The notes beneath the pieces were generated by a model, which saw nothing but the letters and a program-made list of their open reading frames with translations, had not been told where the DNA came from and ran no database searches. A DNA stretch of 43,161 nt from Oscillatoria sp. (lineage in GTDB: Bacteria > Cyanobacteriota > Cyanobacteriia > Cyanobacteriales > Laspinemataceae), in NCBI GenBank assembly GCA_011390515.1, contig JAABSJ010000023.1, positions 1-43,161 on the forward strand, read 5' to 3'. Of this stretch, positions 33,642 through 43,120 are shown in pieces. Made by a program: the position numbers and the translations under genes. Every line of letters starts with the position of its first letter. The stretch's first letter is position 1.

Positions 33642-36600
33642 TTAATTCAAGGGGGGTAACGTCAAGTCTTCCACCGGACGAATAATTGGGTCCGTGCGTT
33701 GTTGTTCTCCTTGTCCTTGGAAAATAGCATTTAGGGCCTGTTCCAGGGTTTCTGCCATCACAATTTGGTTCTCATAAGCGACAATCACCCGGGCTAAAAT
33801 CGGCAAACTATTTTGTTCTGCCTCAATATAAAGCGGTTCGACATACAGCAGCGATCGCTCAATGGGAATCACCAACAAATTCCCCTGAATCGCCCGAGAC
33901 CCCTGGCGGTTCCACAGGGAAATCTGTTGAGAAATCACCGGATCTTGATTAATTCGGGCTTCAATTTGCTCCGGACCATAAACCAACTGTTGTTTCGGGA
34001 ACTGGTACAGCAGTAAATTCCCGTAATGAATCCCATCCGATCGCCCGCCCATCCAGCCAATCAAATTGTTGCGACTCATCGGCGTAAACGGATGCAACAA
34101 AATAAATTCTTCCGAGACTTCCGTGGGCAATTTCATAATCAAATAATAAGGATCGACCACTTGCTGCTCGTTGCCATAAATCTCATTGGGCACCCGCCAT
34201 TGGTCTTCCCGATTATAAAAAACCGTCGGATCGGTCATGTGATAGGTTAATAGCCGTTCTGATTGCACATCAAAAAAATCCAAGGGATAGCGGATATGGG
34301 TGCGGAGGGTCACCGGCATGGCATCGAGGGGTTGGAGCAAGTTGGGGAAAATCTCTTGCCAACTCTGAACGAGGGGGTCTGACGGGTCCGCCATGTACAA
34401 TTTGACCTTGCCATTATAGGCATCTACCACAACCTTAACCGAGTTGCGGATGTAGTTAAATTTCTTAGCAATCGGTTCAGAATAGGGATAGCGATCGCTG
34501 ATGGTATAGGCGTCAATAATCCAGTAGAGATAATTATCATCGTCTGGAAACGGTTGTTCCGCAGGCGTCATTCCCGACTCATATAAGCGGGTATTCGCAA
34601 CCACCAGATAAGGGTCATTATCAAATTGCAAAAACGGGGCGATCGCCCGAACCCGGTCCTTAATATTGCGCCGAAATAAAACTTTCGTCTCCGAAGTAAA
34701 ATTGTCCGTGAACAACATCTGCCAGTTGTTCAGGTATTTGGCAAAAATTAACCGACGCCACCAAGAGCCAATCGAAACCCCCCCGGTTCCTCCATAAGTA
34801 TTATAAACATTCTCATCTCCCTGGGGATAATCTAACTCCGGGACATTACTCGGTGCCATCACCTCCGTATCCGTCAGTTCCCCATAGTAAATCCGGGGAT
34901 GTCCGATCGGAATGCTGGCGCGAATTAATTCATTTGCGGTGCCTAATATGCCATCGTTGACCGTTTCACTCACAGTTTGGCGTTCTATGCCAATATCCCG
35001 AACGAAGTAGTCCGGCAATCCCCCGGGACCCACGGTATTCACAGGACTCAAGGTAAACCCATAGCCGTGGGTATAAACTAAGTGTTCATTGACCCAGGTT
35101 TGAGCTTCCGTGGGAACGGCGCTATAGTCCAATTCCCGGGCTGAGATCAGGACTTGTTGCCGTTCTGTGATAGATTCCTCGGATTCTGGGTCAGTTTTTC
35201 TGAGGGTGTAACGGTCGATATCCGCATCGGCAAATTTGTAGTACAGCCGAATTTGCTGGAGTTGGCGATTGGTTTGCAGGAGAGGGCGAGTATCCCAGAG
35301 GCGGATATTATTAATGGTTAGGTCATTGGCGAGGATATCCTCAAAGGTGAGGGAATTTTCTGGGTTGAAGAGTTGGACATCAATGCGATCGAGGTCGAAC
35401 CCCTGGCGGGTGAAAGCGATACTGCGCTCGATGTAGGGACGCTCCCGTTCGATTTCGTTCGGTTGGACGATTAAGCGTTGCACCGCGAACGGCAGGACCG
35501 ATCCGGCGATCGCCACCATTGCGACATAGAGTCCCAAGGACTGTTTGAGTCGTCTAAAGTTGTGGCGTTCTAGTTGGCGCACTCCCAGGGTCAGATAGAG
35601 CAAGAATATGGCGACAGCCCCGGATAATAGGCTTAACCCCCCATAGCTCCAAACCTCTACATTGGCTTGGGTATAGCCTGCACCATAAATCACATCTTTG
35701 CTGGAATAGAGCAATTCATAGCGCAATAGCCAATAGCGCAAGGCGATCGCCCCGATGAGTGTCCCACCCAATCCATAAAGGTGACGCAATTGCTCATCAG
35801 AAAATCCGGGAAACTTCCCTTCGCTGATACTATTTCCTGAGACTAAATAGAGGACGGTGACTGCGGCAAGGAGGAAAAACAGCACTCCCAATAGCCAAAA
35901 TTCTAGGAGTTCCCAAATGGGCAAGTTAAAGATATAAAAGCTCATATCCCGGTTAAAAACGGGTTCGCTAATATTAAAGGCTGTCGGGTGGAAAAACAGC
36001 AGCACTTTTGCCCACTGACCCGAGAGGACTAGGCCGAAGAACAGGCTTAAAGCAGCGGCGATCGCATAGAGTAAGCGAGGTTCCAGAACGATCACCACGG
36101 TAAACAGCAACAACAGGGCAATTTGCCACCAGTCTGTGGTCATTTGCTGTAACATTTCCTGGCTGGAGTTGAGTCCAAATCCCAAGGGGACTGAGGGAGA
36201 GTTCAACAGTAACCAGGAACCGGGATGCCAATAATCCACCACAACCTGAGCGTAGTACACCAGGAGGGTGGAAATTCCCAAGGATAGGAGGATGACGAGG
36301 GCCAGTAGGGATTCTAAGTTGAGGGCGGTATAGGAGTTGGGACTCGGGATGTTAGGGCGCGCAACGGGACGGCTAATATTCCGTTTCCAGCGATCGCGCC
36401 CTCCGGGAGGTTCCGTCCGTCCCCGACTGAGTAGATCTAATTTGCCGTATTTGAGACGGTTCGCCAGAAATAGATTGCCGAAGGTTAAACCGCCCGTGAT
36501 TCCCAGTCCTAGCGCCAGCAGCACTAAGCGGGTGAGTAGGCGGACCCAAAACACTCGTTCATAGTCCAGTTCGTCAAACCAGAGACTTTCGGCACCCAAA

Positions 36601-36683
36601 AAAGCAAAGAGTTCTATCCCCATCCATACGGCTGATCCGGCCACGATCCATTGAAAGGAGTGTTTTCCTAACCCTTTAAGCAT
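33642..36683 (-). CDS. UPF0182 family large membrane protein
   Basis: The product, 1013 residues, belongs to the UPF0182/COG1615 family. About seven transmembrane helices lie in residues 10-410 (for example LVLLALGLGITGGLTFG, LESLLALVILLSLGI and LLSGAVAIFLLYLTLGV), followed by a large extracytoplasmic domain with YTHGYGFTLSPVN, YGELTD and the conserved PFTPMSRNNLIGWM motif. Family members are widespread in cyanobacteria and actinobacteria but have no established function. The length is typical. A 58-base insertion in the linker after helix two (PPGGRDRWKRN) is basic. Confidence 0.92.
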   Translation of the reverse strand: MLKGLGKHSFQWIVAGSAVWMGIELFAFLGAESLWFDELDYERVFWVRLLTRLVLLALGLGITGGLTFGNLFLANRLKYGKLDLLSRGRTEPPGGRDRWKRNISRPVARPNIPSPNSYTALNLESLLALVILLSLGISTLLVYYAQVVVDYWHPGSWLLLNSPSVPLGFGLNSSQEMLQQMTTDWWQIALLLLFTVVIVLEPRLLYAIAAALSLFFGLVLSGQWAKVLLFFHPTAFNISEPVFNRDMSFYIFNLPIWELLEFWLLGVLFFLLAAVTVLYLVSGNSISEGKFPGFSDEQLRHLYGLGGTLIGAIALRYWLLRYELLYSSKDVIYGAGYTQANVEVWSYGGLSLLSGAVAIFLLYLTLGVRQLERHNFRRLKQSLGLYVAMVAIAGSVLPFAVQRLIVQPNEIERERPYIERSIAFTRQGFDLDRIDVQLFNPENSLTFEDILANDLTINNIRLWDTRPLLQTNRQLQQIRLYYKFADADIDRYTLRKTDPESEESITERQQVLISARELDYSAVPTEAQTWVNEHLVYTHGYGFTLSPVNTVGPGGLPDYFVRDIGIERQTVSETVNDGILGTANELIRASIPIGHPRIYYGELTDTEVMAPSNVPELDYPQGDENVYNTYGGTGGVSIGSWWRRLIFAKYLNNWQMLFTDNFTSETKVLFRRNIKDRVRAIAPFLQFDNDPYLVVANTRLYESGMTPAEQPFPDDDNYLYWIIDAYTISDRYPYSEPIAKKFNYIRNSVKVVVDAYNGKVKLYMADPSDPLVQSWQEIFPNLLQPLDAMPVTLRTHIRYPLDFFDVQSERLLTYHMTDPTVFYNREDQWRVPNEIYGNEQQVVDPYYLIMKLPTEVSEEFILLHPFTPMSRNNLIGWMGGRSDGIHYGNLLLYQFPKQQLVYGPEQIEARINQDPVISQQISLWNRQGSRAIQGNLLVIPIERSLLYVEPLYIEAEQNSLPILARVIVAYENQIVMAETLEQALNAIFQGQGEQQRTDPIIRPVEDLTLPPLN

Positions 36684-36944
36684 GAATTTTAAAGTTTAGA
36701 GTTTAGTTTAGAGTTTCGCTCTAGCTGTCATTGTAGAATTATCCCTGGGGTAATGGCGAACACTCCCAGTTTTCATACTTTTAATTTGCATAATTTTTAA
36801 CCAACCCCGCACCCTAAAGGGTGGGACTACACGAACGAAGCCCGCCTGCGCGGGCTAACTCCTCTTCTCGTATCATGGCTCTGCCGTGATACGCACCTCT
36901 TGCGGCTCTGCCGCCTAATTAAAAACCGATGGGACTGACATCTT
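36684..36944. other. Spacer with a family 1 fragment and two small hairpins
   Basis: A family-1 fragment (CCGCACCCTAAAGGGTGGG and CCCGCCTGCGCGGGC) lies at about 36799-36861 on the minus strand. Next come CGTATCATGGC/GCCGTGATACG and GCGGC/GCCGC hairpins (36878-36915). No gene is seen. Confidence 0.5.
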
Positions 36945-37278
36945 GTACCCCACATTCCGCAGGTTTAATTGCTGACTTTTTATTTTCTAAAAACCTTTGC
37001 CCATAAAGGGTTTCAGCGATTTTATAAAAAATCTAGGGGAGCTATGGTCCTCACTGTAACCGGAGTTTTCCGGCTTATTGAGAATATTCTCAATAAAAAC
37101 CGCACTTTTTGAGCGCTTGCTCCGCTGGAGAGAGTTATAGAACCCCTTCTAGAGAAAATAGCTGTAAATCTTAGAGTTCAAGGTTTGTAGCCATTTTAAG
37201 AAAATGTTTGCTTCAGCCAAAAAACTTGCGGAGACATTCCAGCTAAGTATTTTTGCTTATGCGGAATGTGGGTTGTAC
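36945..37278. mobile_element. MITE-like element with GTAC...CCACATTCCGCA ends
   Basis: The left end GTACCCCACATTCCGCA and the right end TGCGGAATGTGGGTTGTAC are inverted repeats of 15-17 matched bases. The 334-base interior has no reading frame of note. The word CCCACATTCCGCAGG also marks the point where the truncated transposase at 42824 stops matching its family, so this is a recurrent terminal sequence. Confidence 0.6.
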
Positions 37279-37284
37279 CTGTTG

Positions 37285-37425
37285 CAACACCCGGCGGGGG
37301 TTCAAACCCCCGCCTAACAGATCAAGTCGGTTGAAACCGACTGAAAACACCACTGGACAAGGATTGCAGTCGGTTTTTAACCGACTTTAGCTATGAGGCG
37401 GGGGATTTATCCCCCGCCGGTGTTG
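37285..37425. repeat. Composite palindromic repeat of four hairpins
   Basis: The 141-base block is symmetric. Outer words CAACACCC and GGTGTTG bound two GGCGGGGG/CCCCCGCC hairpins (37293-37314, 37397-37418) which in turn flank two AGTCGGTT/AACCGACT hairpins (37325-37342, 37368-37386). It resembles REP-type units of cyanobacteria; transcription through it would give a compact folded RNA. Confidence 0.75.
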
Positions 37426-37592
37426 AGAATGGGGCTTCTAATAAAATCTATATGCAAATTAAATGAATTAACCCACTCTGACAGAGAAAACGGCTGCTCT
37501 GCTCCTGATACGCCTTTAACCCAGCATGGGGAATGAGAATCAACCCCTTCAAATGGCCTAGAACCGCCAATACAGAATCAGATTCCCGGAAC

Positions 37593-37662
37593 AAGAAACC
37601 GGGGTTTTAGCCCAAATTTGATGCAGAACCCGCATTCATTTTGACCAAAACCCCGGTTTCTT
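37593..37662. terminator. Long inverted repeat downstream of hemA
   Basis: AAGAAACCGGGGTTTT and AAAACCCCGGTTTCTT are perfect 16-bp arms with a 38-base loop. The site begins 20 bases after the hemA stop on the minus strand and should terminate that transcript. The AAGAAACCGGGG word is itself a common cyanobacterial dispersed sequence (from memory). Confidence 0.6.
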
Positions 37663-37681
37663 CTATGAACTGTACCCCGGA

Positions 37682-38980
37682 CTAACTGTACTGTTCGCCC
37701 GATCGCGCTTCTGTCTCCAAATTAAACAGCAAGCGCAGAGTTTCCATCGCTTGACGGCGCGCCTCGATATCTTGCTGGGCCCGCAGTTGAACCATGGGGT
37801 CATGCAAGATTTTATTAACAATCCCTCGGGTGAGTGCCTCAATCACTTCTTGATGTTTTTCGGCAAATTCCGACCCTAAACGAGACAGAGCTTTTTCCAA
37901 TTCCTGCTCGCGAATGGTTTCGATTTTATCCCGTAAACAGCTAATCGTCGGCACCGTTTCCAAACTGCGCCACCAAACGTCAAACGCTTCGACTTCTTCT
38001 TCCAGTAATCCCTCAGCTTCCATTGCCATTTGCCGACGGCTTTCTTGGTTTTGAGCGACAACGGCTTTCAAGTCATCCACATTAAACGAATGGACATTCG
38101 AGAGCGTATTGACATCAGAATCCACATTACGCGGCACTGAAATGTCAATCAGCATGATTGAGCCATTGGGGTTTAAAATCGGTTCGAGTTTAGACCGATT
38201 TAAGATAGGTTCAGTGGAAGAGGTACTGGTAAAAACAATATCTGTTTCCGCAATGACGCTCATCATATCTGACATCAAATGCAGCTTTAAATCTGCATCG
38301 GGGAAGTTTTTAGCCAGGTCTTCCGCGCGACGTAACGTGCGATTGAGAATGGTAATTTGGCGAGCCCCTTTGGAGAGTAAATGTTGAACCAAGAGTTTCG
38401 ACATTTTCCCGGCACCGAGAATCGCAATGCGATAGGGAGCCAGGTCCTGGACCTTAATTTGAGCCAGTTCCACTGCTGCGGAACTGATAGAAACTGCGCC
38501 GGTGCCGATGCTGGTTTCCGTGCGAACTCGTTTGCCTGCGGTAATGGCTTGTTTCAGGAGACGATTGAGAATGCGTCCGACCCCATTATGTTGCTGACCG
38601 AGTTTGTGAGTATTTTTAACTTGGGCTAAAATTTGGCCTTCGCCGAGGACCAAGCTATCCAAACCAGCGGAAACCCGCATCAGATGCATAACCGCATCTT
38701 CTTGTAACAAGATAAACAGATGTTGTCGTAACTTATGAACGTTTAATTGGCCGCGTTCCGAGAGAAATTGGATCGCTTCACGAACGCCGGAGTCGGTTTC
38801 ACCCGTTACGATATAAATTTCTAAACGGTTACAAGTGCTGAGAATCGCGACTTCTCGAATATTAGGATAGCTACATAAATGAGCGATCGCCTCTTTAATA
38901 TCGGGTTCGGGAATACTCAGCTTTTCTCTAACTTCTACGGGTGCTGTCTTATGGCTAAGACCTACGACTGCAATATTCAT
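37682..38980 (-). CDS. hemA: Glutamyl-tRNA reductase
   Basis: The product, 432 residues, reduces Glu-tRNA to glutamate-1-semialdehyde, the first committed step of haem and chlorophyll synthesis. The active-site Cys50 lies in [10 protein letters not shown], and the NADPH domain has [15 protein letters not shown] followed by [32 protein letters not shown] and a C-terminal dimerisation helix complete the family pattern. glpX lies upstream on the same strand, an order common in cyanobacteria, with about 400 bases between. Confidence 0.96.
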   Translation of the reverse strand: MNIAVVGLSHKTAPVEVREKLSIPEPDIKEAIAHLCSYPNIREVAILSTCNRLEIYIVTGETDSGVREAIQFLSERGQLNVHKLRQHLFILLQEDAVMHLMRVSAGLDSLVLGEGQILAQVKNTHKLGQQHNGVGRILNRLLKQAITAGKRVRTETSIGTGAVSISSAAVELAQIKVQDLAPYRIAILGAGKMSKLLVQHLLSKGARQITILNRTLRRAEDLAKNFPDADLKLHLMSDMMSVIAETDIVFTSTSSTEPILNRSKLEPILNPNGSIMLIDISVPRNVDSDVNTLSNVHSFNVDDLKAVVAQNQESRRQMAMEAEGLLEEEVEAFDVWWRSLETVPTISCLRDKIETIREQELEKALSRLGSEFAEKHQEVIEALTRGIVNKILHDPMVQLRAQQDIEARRQAMETLRLLFNLETEARSGEQYS

Positions 38981-39376
38981 GATTTCTCCCTGGATTTTTT
39001 AGTCGTTTACGCCCTCTTGATGTTTGACAAGCGTAGCGATGAAATTCTATCTCTGGCAAACTGAATTAATCGGGTTGTCTTTATTTTTATGCTAACTGAA
39101 ACCCGGGTGGGTTAGCGCAATCCTCGGGGATTGAGCAAGGGGAAGCGGCAGGATACAGGAGGAAAAACCCTCCGAACTGCACTAAGAGCGGCTTGGGGAA
39201 GGAGAGGGAGGGAGCGGACTTTAGAGGGGTCCGCACCACCGGCAGAAGGGATCACCGTGGCGATCGCTGGGGAAAGACTCTGCTGATTAACCAGCCGGAT
39301 TCTAACCCCGGTGACATCACAGTTAGTTGTGAGGTCATCCTGCTTTCGTTCCTTCCTTAACCGCGCTGAGTCTGAA
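38981..39376. other. Intergenic region between glpX and hemA
   Basis: It should carry the hemA promoter and leader. A 105-codon frame on the minus strand overlaps the end of glpX and has no recognisable features, so it was not called. One HIP1-like GGCGATCGC occurs at 39258. No repeat-family element is evident. Confidence 0.4.
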
Positions 39377-40414
39377 TTAGCGCAATTGTAAGCTCTTGGG
39401 AGCGTCGTACATATGAATGGTATCGACAAAACGAGCGGTACTCGACTGGCTAGAAATAACCAGACTGTGAGTCCGAGCGCCGCCTTTGAAGAAGCGAACC
39501 CCTTGCATCAACGTTCCGGGAGTAATACCGGATGCCGCAAACAGCACCGTTTCCCCAGAGGCTAATTCTTCGGCATTGTAAACCCGGTCAGGGTCAGTGA
39601 TCCCCATTTCTTGCAGACGAGCGATGTTGCTTTCTTTGCTTTCGCCAATCAGCCCAGTTTTCACGACTTCGGGGTCATAAATCAGTTGACCTTGGAAGTG
39701 ACCGCCTAAACAGCGCATTGCCGCAGCGGAAATCACCCCTTCAGGAGCAGCACCAATTCCCATCAGTGCGTGGATGTTGGTTCCGGAGAACGCGCAAGAA
39801 ATCGCTGCGGAGACATCTCCATCGCTGATCAGACGCACTCGGGCTCCGGCGTTGCGGATTTCTTCGATTAAGCCTTTGTGACGGGGACGATCCATCACCA
39901 CCACGACCAATTCCTCAATGGAGCGACTCATGCAGTCCGAGAGGATTTTCAGGTTTTCTGTGGCAGATTTATTGATGTCCACATGATTTTTGGCGCAGGC
40001 GGGTGCGGCGAGCTTCTTCATGTAGAAGTCTGGGGCTCGGAACAGGCCACCTTTTTCGGCAATGGCGAGAACTGCCATCGAACCGTTTTGTCCGTAGGCG
40101 ACCAAGTTGGTGCCTTCACAGGGGTCAACGGCGATATCAATTTCAATCAGTTGTTGGGGGTCACAGAATTTGCTGGCATCTTCCTGGGTGCAGATCCCAA
40201 CTTCTTCCCCGATGTACAACATAGGAGCTTCATCGCGCTCGCCTTCGCCGATCACGATGCGGCCACGCATATGAATGCGGTTCATGCGTTCGCGCATGGC
40301 TTCTACCGCCACATGGTCAGCGGTATTTTTGTCGCCTTTACCCATCCAACGAGCCGAAGCGATCGCGGCTTGTTCGACGACTTCAATAATCTCTAAACCG
40401 ATTACACTATCCAC
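39377..40414 (-). CDS. glpX: Class II fructose-1,6-/sedoheptulose-1,7-bisphosphatase
   Basis: The product, 345 residues, dephosphorylates both sugar bisphosphates in the Calvin cycle. Metal and phosphate sites are [11 protein letters not shown] (57-66), [12 protein letters not shown] (97-108) and [17 protein letters not shown]. Cys75 and Cys99, reported as a redox pair in the Synechocystis enzyme (from memory), are both present, which would allow thioredoxin control. ATG start with GGAGGAAAATTCC upstream. hemA follows in the same direction. Confidence 0.96.
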   Translation of the reverse strand: MDSVIGLEIIEVVEQAAIASARWMGKGDKNTADHVAVEAMRERMNRIHMRGRIVIGEGERDEAPMLYIGEEVGICTQEDASKFCDPQQLIEIDIAVDPCEGTNLVAYGQNGSMAVLAIAEKGGLFRAPDFYMKKLAAPACAKNHVDINKSATENLKILSDCMSRSIEELVVVVMDRPRHKGLIEEIRNAGARVRLISDGDVSAAISCAFSGTNIHALMGIGAAPEGVISAAAMRCLGGHFQGQLIYDPEVVKTGLIGESKESNIARLQEMGITDPDRVYNAEELASGETVLFAASGITPGTLMQGVRFFKGGARTHSLVISSQSSTARFVDTIHMYDAPKSLQLR

Positions 40415-40549
40415 GGAATTTTCCTCCCAACTGCCTATCAGCAGCCTTTTTTCTGGCTACAACCGTCTAAAAGTCTATCAGAGGACGGATACTCATAGCG
40501 ATCGCGTTTAACTCAGTTTTTGTTAAGTTTTGCTGCTAGGGCTGGGGTT

Positions 40550-40608
40550 GTCATTTGTTATTTGTCATTTGTTATTTGTCATTTGTTATTTGTCATTTGT
40601 TATTTGTC
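40550..40608 (+). repeat. Tandem repeat of a 14-base unit
   Basis: GTCATTTGTTATTT is repeated four times without change, then GTC begins a fifth. It lies 135 bases upstream of the glpX start on the other strand. Such strings are common in cyanobacterial intergenic DNA and may vary in copy number. Confidence 0.9.
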
Positions 40609-40641
40609 CTGGGTTGATGGGGGAGATGGGGGAGAACGTTT

Positions 40642-40806
40642 GTAGTAACGACTTCAGTCGTTTCCTCTTCACGAAAGCTACACCTAAGTCACGCCCCGAT
40701 ATCAGGCGATCGCTCCATCTCCCAACCCCGCAGGCGGTGGACCCTCAGATTGCTCGTGTTATGGCGGATGCCATAACACGAGAGCAACGACTGAAGTCGT
40801 TACTAC
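40642..40806. repeat. Large inverted repeat, GTAGTAACGACTTCAGTCGTT arms
   Basis: The arms (40642-40662 and 40786-40806) are perfect 21-bp inverted repeats beginning GTAGTAACGACT. Between them is a second perfect hairpin, CTCGTGTTATGGC with GCCATAACACGAG and a 4-base loop (40753-40782). The arm sequence resembles the core of the MITE at 30154. It lies about 160 bases upstream of the 504-aa gene. Confidence 0.75.
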
Positions 40807-40967
40807 GAACATGGACCCTATCTTCCCCATCCCCCCCATCCTCCCCATCAACTGTCTTGATATTTTGGGAATTTGCCCGATTTTTTAAGAGTCGGTCCGT
40901 ATAGTAATCGATGACAAACTTTAAACGAGTTGAGTCAGTCCTGCATTTACCTGGATGATAATTCATC

Positions 40968-42482
40968 ATGAACATTCCTTTTATTTTAGACCTGGCGATC
41001 GGGCTAATTTTTGTTTATTTGATTTTGAGTTTACTCGCCTCGGAAATTCAAGAACTGATCACGACCCTACTTCAGTGGAGAGCCGAACATCTAAAAAAAT
41101 CCATTGAAGTGCTGATGGGAGGTACTCAAGAAAGCGAAGAAAGCCGAAAGGCGCGAATTTTGGCTAATGAACTGTATGCTCACCCCTTAATCAAGGACCT
41201 CAATCAAGAGGCTAAAGGAGCTTTAGCCGAAGGATTCAGAAAAATCAGTTCTGGATTGTTTAAAATTTATCAAAAAATGACCCATACCGAGAATGTGTTT
41301 GGAGAAAGTGAAGGGGGACCTTCTTACATTCGTCCAGACTTTTTTGCGGTGACTCTTATGGATACTTTGGGATTTGATAAAATTGCTCATGCTCTCAGTA
41401 TTGCTCGGGTAGAAAATTTTAAGCAAGAGCAGTTGAAGGAGATTATTACTTTAAGTAAAACTGCCGGTTTTAGTGAAGTCAATACGGATGTTTTCAAGAA
41501 AGAGTTAAGGGTTTGCGGGCAGAATTTCAATGAACTGGTGACGAAATATTCTCAGGAAGAAATTACGTTAGCTATGTTTGTTGAATTAATGGAAGAACGG
41601 TTTAGATTATTTGTGGACACCTTGCGGCTGGCTTTTGCAGCCGAAGGGGAAGGGGAGAGTCCAGAATTTTTGCTGGAGCGAATCAGTGCGATCGCCAACC
41701 GAATTTATGGAGAGGCGGGCAAGAAGGTTTTATTAAAAAATTTGAAGCCTGAGCCGAGAGAGATTATTGCCAGTCTGCCCCGATATCGAGAAGTTTATCT
41801 GGAGATTCAGGAAATCTTTGAAGATAAAAATAGTCCGGCCTATCAAGGGATTGAATCAGCCTTCAAAGAGTTAGAGAAAGTCATCGACTTATTACCTGAA
41901 TCGCTGAAGGAAAGTTTAAGAGTCTTAGCTAAACGATCGCAACAGAAGAACGAAGGGGCGCAAGATACCCTCAATACGTTTCAGAAAGAAATAGAAGTTT
42001 GGTTCGATCGCTCGATGGAACGGTCCTCGGGGGTGTACAAACGCAATGCCAGAGGGATTGCGATTATTATCGGATGTCTGGTCGCGGCGATCGCCAATGC
42101 CGATACCATCTATATTGTGAGTAGCTTGTCAAAAGACCCGGTTTTACGGGCGACGGTGACTGAAAATGCACAGAGTATTGTCAATGCCCAACCGATTCGA
42201 GACCCCCGAGAACTAGAGGGGGTCAAGTCAGAACTCAGAAAATCTCTTCAGGATATCTCTTTACCCATTGGGTGGAGTGAAGTTATCGTGGAAGAACAAC
42301 GGGATCCAAATCGCCAGTGGCGCGTTCCCTTTGTCAAGCAATTGGCGGGATGGTTACTCACTGGAATTGCGATTTCGATGGGGTCAAGTTTTTGGTTTGA
42401 TCTCATGGGTAAGATTGTGAATGTTCGCAATGCGGGCAAAGGATCGTATCCCACGGATGATCACTCGTCGCGATCGCTGTAA
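40968..42482 (+). CDS. Membrane protein of unknown function, 504 aa
   Basis: The protein starts with one transmembrane helix (about 5-26, FILDLAIGLIFVYLILSLLA), then a conserved-looking SEIQELITTLLQWRAEHLKKSIE segment, a long soluble helical region (about 50-360) with many charged residues, and two C-terminal membrane segments (about 365-385 and 462-482), the last before a short polar tail. This layout suggests a membrane-anchored protein with a large cytoplasmic or periplasmic helical part. No catalytic motif is seen. ATG start; GAT-rich upstream without a clear ribosome site. A strong terminator follows. It shows no operon partner. Confidence 0.8.
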   Translation: MNIPFILDLAIGLIFVYLILSLLASEIQELITTLLQWRAEHLKKSIEVLMGGTQESEESRKARILANELYAHPLIKDLNQEAKGALAEGFRKISSGLFKIYQKMTHTENVFGESEGGPSYIRPDFFAVTLMDTLGFDKIAHALSIARVENFKQEQLKEIITLSKTAGFSEVNTDVFKKELRVCGQNFNELVTKYSQEEITLAMFVELMEERFRLFVDTLRLAFAAEGEGESPEFLLERISAIANRIYGEAGKKVLLKNLKPEPREIIASLPRYREVYLEIQEIFEDKNSPAYQGIESAFKELEKVIDLLPESLKESLRVLAKRSQQKNEGAQDTLNTFQKEIEVWFDRSMERSSGVYKRNARGIAIIIGCLVAAIANADTIYIVSSLSKDPVLRATVTENAQSIVNAQPIRDPRELEGVKSELRKSLQDISLPIGWSEVIVEEQRDPNRQWRVPFVKQLAGWLLTGIAISMGSSFWFDLMGKIVNVRNAGKGSYPTDDHSSRSL

Positions 42483-42495
42483 AGGCATCGGCACA

Positions 42496-42529
42496 AAAGA
42501 GCGGAGGGTTGAACCTCCGCTCTTTTTTT
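42496..42529 (+). terminator. Intrinsic terminator of the 504-aa gene
   Basis: AAGAGCGGAGG and CCTCCGCTCTT pair around a 6-base loop and lead into a run of T residues. The stem starts 14 bases after the stop codon. Confidence 0.9.
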
Positions 42530-42823
42530 GGCCCTGGCACCATCCCCCACTCCCCTCCCAGGGAATCCAAGCAATTGTAGGGTGGGCACTGCCCCATACG
42601 CATCAAGCTAACTTCTCAAACTCAAAGCTGGCAAGCTTTTGGGGCCATTTTTCCAGTCCAGGTCCGGCAGTCATGGGTCCCAAGTGGCCCCTAGAGCTAG
42701 AGGCTATATGCTCTCTAGGGAATTGAGTAATCTTTAAAATTTTCTAAAAAACTAGACCGAACCCGGGTTTTTATTTTAAAATAGAACCCGCTCATCTAGT
42801 CCACCTAAAGTCTAACATAAATC
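42530..42823. other. Spacer with short inverted repeats before the transposase remnant
   Basis: CAATTGTAGGGTGGGCACTG near 42574 matches the element at 32829. CCCTAGAG/CTCTAGGG forms a hairpin near 42688-42720. CTAGACCGAACCCGGGTT and GAACCCGCTCATCTAG near 42752-42801 form an imperfect inverted repeat just upstream of the transposase, possibly the end of the parent insertion sequence. Confidence 0.4.
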
Positions 42824-43120
42824 GTGATAAATTCAACTCAATTATCCGAAAACCTCCCGGCCATTTGCGAAACTATTAACGGGTTATTTTCTCCAGAAAA
42901 ATTAAATCAAATCTCTAAGGAAACCGGGTTTGTCAAAAGAAGCAGTGCTAGATTGACTCCCCAAAATTTTCTCCAATTAATGACCCTAGAACTGTTAAAA
43001 GAACCCCAGTTGTCTTATTCAGGATTATGTGGACGTTTAGCCGAGATAAATCCCGAAGTTTCTTTAACCTCTCAGGGTTTAGAACCCACATTCCGCAGGT
43101 TGAATCAAGTCAGTAAATAA
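42824..43120 (+). pseudogene. IS4-family transposase, N-terminal remnant
   Basis: The 98-codon frame starts with GTG and reads like the N-terminus of cyanobacterial IS4-type transposases: a helical region with ICETINGLFSPEKLNQISKE, RLTPQNFLQLMTLELL, and LSYSGLCGRLAEINPEVSLTSQGLE. The catalytic DDE domain is missing. After about residue 86 the sequence switches to PTFRRLNQ, encoded by CCCACATTCCGCAGG, which equals the end of the element at 36945. A second element has therefore probably cut the gene here. The window ends 41 bases later. Confidence 0.7.

Noticed and set aside
37293-37314. Possible tRNA T-arm (GGGGGTTCAAACCCCC)
   Set aside because: No D-arm, anticodon arm or acceptor stem surrounds it; it is one hairpin of the composite repeat.
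39112-39429. 105-codon frame upstream of hemA
   Set aside because: It overlaps the glpX 3' end in another register and has no family features.
40550-40608. Possible CRISPR because of regular repeats
   Set aside because: Units of 14 bases follow each other directly with no spacers and no cas genes are near.
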